The notes beneath the pieces are model-generated. The model saw nothing but the letters and a program-made list of their open reading frames with translations. It ran no database searches and had not been told where the DNA came from. Both the position numbers and the translations under genes were made by a program. From assembly GCA_947475245.1 (NCBI GenBank), contig CANJLW010000004.1, positions 124,001-188,000 of the forward strand: 64,000 nt of DNA. Reading direction: 5' to 3'. The stretch is from Acetobacteraceae bacterium (GTDB lineage: Bacteria; Pseudomonadota; Alphaproteobacteria; Acetobacterales; Acetobacteraceae). Of the stretch, positions 58,949-64,000 are shown piece after piece; position 1 is the stretch's first letter; each line of letters begins with the position of its first letter.

Positions 58949-61786
58949 ATGCCCCTGGTCCAGGAAATCGACTACGGCACCAAGCAGATCGCGGCCGCCA
59001 CCATGGTGACGCTGACCATCGACGGCCATGCCGTGACCGTGCCCGAAGGCACGTCGATCATGCGCGCGGCGATGGAACACGGCACCAAAATTCCGAAACT
59101 CTGCGCCACGGACTCGCTCGACAGCTTCGGCAGTTGCCGCATGTGTCTGGTGGAGATCGAGGGACGCGCGGGTACACCAGCGTCCTGCACGACATTGGTC
59201 GCGCCCGGCATGAAGGTGCGCACGACCACCGATAAGCTGCGCAAGCTCCGCAAGGGGGTGATGGAGCTTTACATCTCTGACCATCCGCTGGATTGCCTGA
59301 CCTGTTCGGCCAACGGCAATTGCGAATTGCAGGACACGGCGGGCGAGGTCGGGCTGCGCGAAGTGCGCTACGGGTATGAGGGCGAAAACCACCTGGAAGC
59401 CGTGGTCGATGGATCGAACCCGTATTTTCAGTTCGACTCCTCGAAATGCATCGTCTGCTCCCGCTGTGTGCGGGCGTGCGAGGAAGTGCAGGGCACCTTC
59501 GCGCTGACCATTCAGGGGCGCGGGTTTGACTCCAAGGTCTCCGCGGGGATGGGCGAGTCGTTCCTGGGCAGCGAATGCGTATCGTGCGGTGCCTGCGTGC
59601 AGGCCTGTCCGACGGCGACGCTGATGGAAAAATCCGTGGTCGAGATCGGCCAGCCCGAGCATTCCGTCGTCACCACCTGCGCCTATTGCGGCGTCGGATG
59701 CAGCTTCAAGGCGGAAATGCGCGGCGATACCGTCGTGCGCATGGTGCCGTGGAAAGACGGCAAGGCCAATCACGGCCATTCCTGCGTCAAGGGCCGCTTT
59801 GCCTGGGGGTATGCCAACCACCCCGACCGCATCCTGAACCCGATGGTGCGCGCCAAGACCACCGATCCCTGGCGCGAAGTCACCTGGGACGAGGCGATCG
59901 CCCATGTCGCCAGTGAGTTCAAGCGCATCCAGGCATCGTACGGCAAAGGCGCGATCGGCGTCATCACGTCGTCGCGCTGCACCAGCGAGGAGACCTATCT
60001 GGTGCAGAAACTGGCTCGCGCCGGTTTCGGCAACAACAACACCGACACCTGCGCGCGCGTCTGCCACTCCCCCACCGGCTATGGGCTGGGCAAGACCTTC
60101 GGCACCTCCGCCGGGACGCAGAATTTCGATTCGGTCGAGCATTCCGACGTCATCGTTGTGATCGGCGCCAATCCCACCGACGGGCATCCGGTGTTCGCCT
60201 CCCGCATGAAAAAGCGCCTGCGCGCGGGTGCCAAGCTGATCGTGATCGACCCGCGCCGGATCGATCTGGTGCGGACCCCGCATGTGGAGGCCGCTTATCA
60301 CCTGCCGCTGCGTCCGGGCACCAACGTGGCAATGCTGACGTCCCTGGCGCATGTCATCGTGACCGAAGGGCTGGTCGACACCGCTTTTGTGACCGAGCGT
60401 TGCGACGCGGAGGCCTTCGCCGATTGGGCGGCCTTCGTCGCCGAACCGCGCAACAGTCCAGAAGCACTGCAATCCGCCACCGGTGTCGACCCGGCGCTGG
60501 TGCGCGGCGCGGCGCGCCTGTTTGCCACCGGCAGCAACGGGGCGATCTATTACGGGCTGGGGGTGACGGAACACAGCCAGGGCAGCACCGCCGTCATGGC
60601 GATCGCCAACCTCGCGATGGCGACGGGCAATATCGGGCGTGTCGGCGTGGGCGTAAATCCCTTGCGTGGTCAGAACAACGTCCAGGGCGCCTGCGACATG
60701 GGCAGCTTCCCGCACGAGTTGCCGGGCTATCGCCATGTCTCCGGCCCCGCGGTGCGGGCGATCTATGAAAAAGAATGGGGCGTCACGCTCGACCCGGAAC
60801 CCGGACTGCGCATTCCCAACATGCTCGACGCCGCGGTGGAGGGCACGTTCCGCGGCCTTTACGTGCAGGGCGAGGACATTGCGCAATCCGATCCCGACAC
60901 GAAGCACGTCGCGGCCGGTCTGGCGGCGATGGAATGTCTGGTGGTGCACGATTTATTCCTGAACGAAACGGCGAACTACGCTCATGTCTTCCTGCCGGGT
61001 TCGACCTTCCTGGAAAAGGACGGCACGTTCATCAACGCGGAACGGCGGATCAATCGGGTACGCGAGGTCGTCGCCCCGCGTGCCGGGTTGGCGGACTGGG
61101 AGGTGACCCAGGCGATCGCCAACGCCATGGGCTATAAGATGGACTATGCGCACCCGTCGGAGATCATGGACGAAATCGCGCGCACGACCCCCACCTTTGC
61201 CGGAGTGAATTACGGCAAGCTGGAAATGGGCGCCGTGCAGTGGCCCTGCAACGACGCCGCACCGGACGGCACGCCGATCATGCACGAAAGCGGCTTCGTG
61301 CGCGGCATGGGCAACTTCGTCATCACCGAATACGTGCCGACCGACGAGAAGATCGGCCCACGCTTTCCACTCTTGCTGACCACCGGGCGCATTCTGTCGC
61401 AATACAATGTGGGCGCGCAGACCAGACGCACCTCCAACGTCGTGTGGCATCCGGAGGATGTGCTGGAGATTCACCCGCACGACGCCGAACAGCGCGGCGT
61501 GAAGGACGGCGACTGGGTGCGTTTGGCCAGCCGAGCGGGGGAGACGACGCTAAGGGCGGCGGTGACGGAACGGGTGGCACCGGGTGTTGTTTACACCACG
61601 TTCCACCATCCCGTGACACAGGCGAACGTGGTCACCACGGAGTTTTCCGACTGGGCAACGAACTGTCCGGAATACAAGGTGACGGCGGTGCAGATTTCTC
61701 CTTCAAACGGCCCCAGCGCCTGGCAAGACGACTACAGCCAGATGGCCGCGCAAAGCCGTCGGATCGAGACGGTTCCGGCGAAGTGA
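58949..61786 (+). CDS. fdsA: Formate dehydrogenase alpha subunit (Mo-bis-PGD)
   Basis: N-terminal 2Fe-2S and 4Fe-4S motifs; CAYCGVGCSFKAEMRGD; CARVCHSPTGYGLGKTFGTSAGTQNF. Confidence 0.96.
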   Translation: MPLVQEIDYGTKQIAAATMVTLTIDGHAVTVPEGTSIMRAAMEHGTKIPKLCATDSLDSFGSCRMCLVEIEGRAGTPASCTTLVAPGMKVRTTTDKLRKLRKGVMELYISDHPLDCLTCSANGNCELQDTAGEVGLREVRYGYEGENHLEAVVDGSNPYFQFDSSKCIVCSRCVRACEEVQGTFALTIQGRGFDSKVSAGMGESFLGSECVSCGACVQACPTATLMEKSVVEIGQPEHSVVTTCAYCGVGCSFKAEMRGDTVVRMVPWKDGKANHGHSCVKGRFAWGYANHPDRILNPMVRAKTTDPWREVTWDEAIAHVASEFKRIQASYGKGAIGVITSSRCTSEETYLVQKLARAGFGNNNTDTCARVCHSPTGYGLGKTFGTSAGTQNFDSVEHSDVIVVIGANPTDGHPVFASRMKKRLRAGAKLIVIDPRRIDLVRTPHVEAAYHLPLRPGTNVAMLTSLAHVIVTEGLVDTAFVTERCDAEAFADWAAFVAEPRNSPEALQSATGVDPALVRGAARLFATGSNGAIYYGLGVTEHSQGSTAVMAIANLAMATGNIGRVGVGVNPLRGQNNVQGACDMGSFPHELPGYRHVSGPAVRAIYEKEWGVTLDPEPGLRIPNMLDAAVEGTFRGLYVQGEDIAQSDPDTKHVAAGLAAMECLVVHDLFLNETANYAHVFLPGSTFLEKDGTFINAERRINRVREVVAPRAGLADWEVTQAIANAMGYKMDYAHPSEIMDEIARTTPTFAGVNYGKLEMGAVQWPCNDAAPDGTPIMHESGFVRGMGNFVITEYVPTDEKIGPRFPLLLTTGRILSQYNVGAQTRRTSNVVWHPEDVLEIHPHDAEQRGVKDGDWVRLASRAGETTLRAAVTERVAPGVVYTTFHHPVTQANVVTTEFSDWATNCPEYKVTAVQISPSNGPSAWQDDYSQMAAQSRRIETVPAK

Positions 61787-61795
61787 CCATTGCCT

Positions 61796-62066
61796 CTCCT
61801 TGTGGGAGAGATCGGAGTGTTCGGCGACACCCTCACCCGCGCCGCTTCGCGTCGCGACCTCTCCCGCAAGCGGGAGAGGTAAGTCCATCCAACACCTCCT
61901 CCTCTGGGAGAGGTTGGAGTGCGTCAACGCTCCGGGTGAGGGATGGTCAACACCCTCACCCGCGCCGCTTGGCGTCGCGACCTCTCCCGCAAGCGGGAGA
62001 GGTAGGGCTGTCCAACACCTCTCCCTCTGGGAGAGGTCGGAGTGCGTCAGCGCTCCGGGTGAGGGA
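61796..62066. repeat. array of REP-like palindromes; includes two direct copies of a 51-bp unit (61830-61880 and 61953-62003)
   Basis: ccctcacccgcgccgctt[c/g]gcgtcgcgacctctcccgcaagcgggagaggt; perfect 11-bp-arm palindrome acctctcccgc-aa-gcgggagaggt at 61857-61880 and 61980-62003; acctctccc-tct-gggagaggt at 62017-62037. Confidence 0.92.
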
Positions 62067-62399
62067 AGTGGCCTCGACAGTCAAAGCATACCAAATCCGA
62101 TCTTTAACCAGATCGGGCTGGAACAAAACGTCGGCGTTCCAAAACCGCAGCACTTGCCAACCTTCCGCCGCCAACCACTCATCGCGAACCCTATCAGTCA
62201 GCGAGTCCACATGCCCGCTGCCATCCAACTCAATCACCAATCGGTGGGAAAGGCAGGAAAAATCCGCGATATACCGCCCAATCGGATGCTGCCGCCGGAA
62301 TTTGATCGTCCCGAACTGCCGATTGCGCAGCAGCGCCCAGAGCGTCCGTTCAGCAGGCGTCGGGTTGGCCCGCATCTGGCGAGCAAATGAATCTGCCAT
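61956..62399 (-). CDS. DUF559-type (Vsr/restriction-endonuclease-like fold) nuclease with repeat-encoded C-terminal tail
   Basis: MADSFARQMRANPTPAERTLWALLRNRQFGTIKFRRQHPIGRYIADFSCLSHRLVIELDGSGH...WQVLRFWNADVLF; tail LTRSADALRPLPEGEVLDSPTSPACGRGRDAKRRG is translated repeat DNA. Start could be 62420. Confidence 0.88.
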   Translation of the reverse strand: MADSFARQMRANPTPAERTLWALLRNRQFGTIKFRRQHPIGRYIADFSCLSHRLVIELDGSGHVDSLTDRVRDEWLAAEGWQVLRFWNADVLFQPDLVKDRIWYALTVEATSLTRSADALRPLPEGEVLDSPTSPACGRGRDAKRRG

Positions 62400-62440
62400 G
62401 CGGGAACCATACGACGCCAATCCTTCAGGAACGGTTAACC

Positions 62441-62491
62441 ACCTCTCCCGCTTGCGGGAGAGGTCGCGACGCGCAGCGGCGCGGGTGAGGG
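62441..62491 (-). repeat. inverted copy of the 51-bp palindromic unit
   Basis: Reverse complement ccctcacccgcgccgctgcgcgtcgcgacctctcccgcaagcgggagaggt differs from 61830-61880 at one base. Confidence 0.93.
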
Positions 62492-62533
62492 CTTACCCCC
62501 CCGCCCCCAACCATGACCGGACCGCCCCCCCCC

Positions 62534-62557
62534 ACCTCTCCCACCCGCGGGAGAGGT
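62534..62557 (+). promoter_or_regulatory. palindrome overlapping fdhD Shine-Dalgarno
   Basis: ACCTCTCCC-acccgc-GGGAGAGGT, 9-bp stem; GGGAGAGG then taaaa then ATG at 62562. Confidence 0.6.
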
Positions 62558-62561
62558 AAAA

Positions 62562-63359
62562 ATGCCAACCACCTCCGTCACCCGCACCGTCTGGCGCGAC
62601 AACACCGCGTCCTCCGGCGCGCGCGTCCTGCCCGAGGAAACCCCGATCGCGCTGACCTACAACCGCGCCACGCACGCGGTCATGCTCGCCTCGCCCGCCG
62701 ATCTTGAGGACTTCGCGGTTGGCTTCAGTCTCGCGGAAGGTATTATCGCATCCGCCGCCGACATTGAAACGCTCGATGTTGTTACTGTCCCGGACGGTAT
62801 CGAACTGCGTATGGATCTGATCGGCCCGCGCCTGGATGCGTTGACGCGGCGACAGCGGCGGTTGGCGGGGCCGAGCGGGTGTGGGTTGTGTGGGATGGAC
62901 AGTTTGGCGGGGGCGATCAGGCCGACGCCCCAAATCGTTTCAAATGCCCACTTCACGCCGGATCACATCGCAACGGCCATGGCGTCAATGCCGCCGGCGC
63001 AGACGCTGAACCACGCGACCCGCGCCGTGCATGCCGCCGCGTTCTGGACGCCGACCCAAGGGCTGGTCGCATTGCGCGAGGATGTCGGTCGGCACAACGC
63101 TCTGGACAAGTTGGCGGGCGCATTGGCGCGACAGGGTATCCCCGCGCATGATGGGCTGCTGCTGCTGTCCAGCCGGGTTTCCATCGAAATGGTGCAGAAA
63201 GCCGCGACCCTGGGCGCGCCGGTCATCGTCGCCGTCTCCGCGCCCACCGCGCTGGCGGTGCGCGTCGCGGACGCAGCCGGCATCACCCTGATCGGCATCG
63301 CGCGTCAGGATGGGTTTGAGGTTTTTACCCACACGGAAAGGGTGCGACATGTCGCCTGA
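62562..63359 (+). CDS. fdhD: Formate dehydrogenase accessory sulfurtransferase
   Basis: EETPIALTYNRATHAVMLASPADLEDFAVGFSLAEGII; GCGLCGMDSL; REDVGRHNALDKLAGAL. Confidence 0.95.
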   Translation: MPTTSVTRTVWRDNTASSGARVLPEETPIALTYNRATHAVMLASPADLEDFAVGFSLAEGIIASAADIETLDVVTVPDGIELRMDLIGPRLDALTRRQRRLAGPSGCGLCGMDSLAGAIRPTPQIVSNAHFTPDHIATAMASMPPAQTLNHATRAVHAAAFWTPTQGLVALREDVGRHNALDKLAGALARQGIPAHDGLLLLSSRVSIEMVQKAATLGAPVIVAVSAPTALAVRVADAAGITLIGIARQDGFEVFTHTERVRHVA

Positions 63360-63561
63360 AGACAAGCTCGCTTACATGGCCAACCAGATCGGCCGCTTCT
63401 TCGCCAGCCAAAAGCACGACGACGCGGTGGCGCAGATCGAGGATCATTTGCGGAAATTCTGGGACCCGCGCATGCGGGCCTCGATCCTCGCCCATCTCGA
63501 CACCGTGACGCTCGACCCGCCGGTCCGTTCGGCTGTCGAACGCCTGCGCCCGGCCGCTTAG
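63349..63561 (+). CDS. fdsD: Formate dehydrogenase delta subunit
   Basis: MSPEDKLAYMANQIGRFFASQKHDDAVAQIEDHLRKFWDPRMRASILAHLD. Confidence 0.92.
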   Translation: MSPEDKLAYMANQIGRFFASQKHDDAVAQIEDHLRKFWDPRMRASILAHLDTVTLDPPVRSAVERLRPAA

Positions 63562-64000
63562 CCGGTGTTTTTATTCCGCGTCGCGTGCGGATCGAGCCAA
63601 CCCATCGTCGCGTTCGGCTCACTGTCGGTCGTGCGCAGGTATGGCTTGATATCGAGCAACGGCGTGCCGTCCAGACAATCGAGGTAACGCACGTTCAGCA
63701 CCCCCGGTTCCGCGAACCCGTCGAAGGCGACGACGGACAGGCCGATCGGATTGGGCCGACGCGGTCCGCGCGTCGCGAACACCCCGCGCGGCTGCGGATC
63801 GAATGGCGGGGTAAACACCAGCTGTGCCGATTTCGTCTGATCCAGCCAGTACAGCAGGATCAGATGCGAAAATCCCTCCAGGCTTTGCAGCCCGTCGATA
63901 AACTCCGGCAACACCGCCACGGTGCACGGCGGCGCCGGATCGGGTTGGCGCCCGTTACGCGGGCATTCCGCGATCGTACGCCAGGGAGTGTGGATCGTGC
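63558..64000 (-). CDS. TsaA/TrmO-like tRNA methyltransferase family protein (partial, runs off right edge)
   Basis: My reading extends past the track GTG: TIHTPWRTIAECPRNGRQPDPAPPCTVAVLPEFIDGLQSLEGFSHLILLYWLD...ATRGPRRPNPIGLSVV. Confidence 0.88.
   Translation of the reverse strand, partial: TIHTPWRTIAECPRNGRQPDPAPPCTVAVLPEFIDGLQSLEGFSHLILLYWLDQTKSAQLVFTPPFDPQPRGVFATRGPRRPNPIGLSVVAFDGFAEPGVLNVRYLDCLDGTPLLDIKPYLRTTDSEPNATMGWLDPHATRNKNTG

Noticed and set aside
58856-60949. 697-aa minus-strand ORF
   Set aside because: Antisense to fdsA, which has full Fe-S and molybdopterin motifs.
61796-62066. CRISPR array interpretation of the repeated palindromes
   Set aside because: Units are long, palindromic and irregular with no uniform spacers, and no cas genes are nearby; REP-like is the better description.

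Overview
The window is a GC-rich alphaproteobacterial chromosome segment, probably Acetobacteraceae-like judging from gene content and style. It is almost fully coding, and I saw no rRNA, tRNA, CRISPR array or prophage. Left part: MBL hydrolase, GMC oxidoreductase, TauD-like dioxygenase, Zn-alcohol dehydrogenase, a divergent pair around a Fur-box-like site, then the lolD-lolC-proS-DUF1467-rnj-coaX block. An accessory surface-glycan neighbourhood lies at about 12.6-26.4 kb: cysQ, a 1619-aa GT2+GT9 protein with tandem beta-type modules, a WYxxTY-repeat protein, hldE, a PPOX-fold protein, a 1525-aa Gly-rich/Hint/GT4 fusion and a sulfotransferase. Middle part: Fe(III)-type ABC SBP and permease, an oligopeptide ABC operon, aminotransferase, nadE, an exporter ABC and a CBS protein. 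Right part: acyl-CoA dehydrogenase, CoxG-like, TPP enzyme, TRAP SBP, rlmE, ppx, a degenerate GGDEF protein, SDR, hrpB, an HtrA-like protease, a two-component system and an NAD-dependent formate dehydrogenase operon (fdsGBA-fdhD-fdsD). The two most interesting items are (1) the Gly-rich/Hint/GT4 fusion in its sulfotransferase/cysQ/heptose context, and (2) a DUF559-type nuclease gene bracketed by inverted copies of a 51-bp palindromic repeat, sitting between fdsA and fdhD, with one palindrome covering the fdhD ribosome-binding site. Family calls come from reading translations and motifs. No database search was run.
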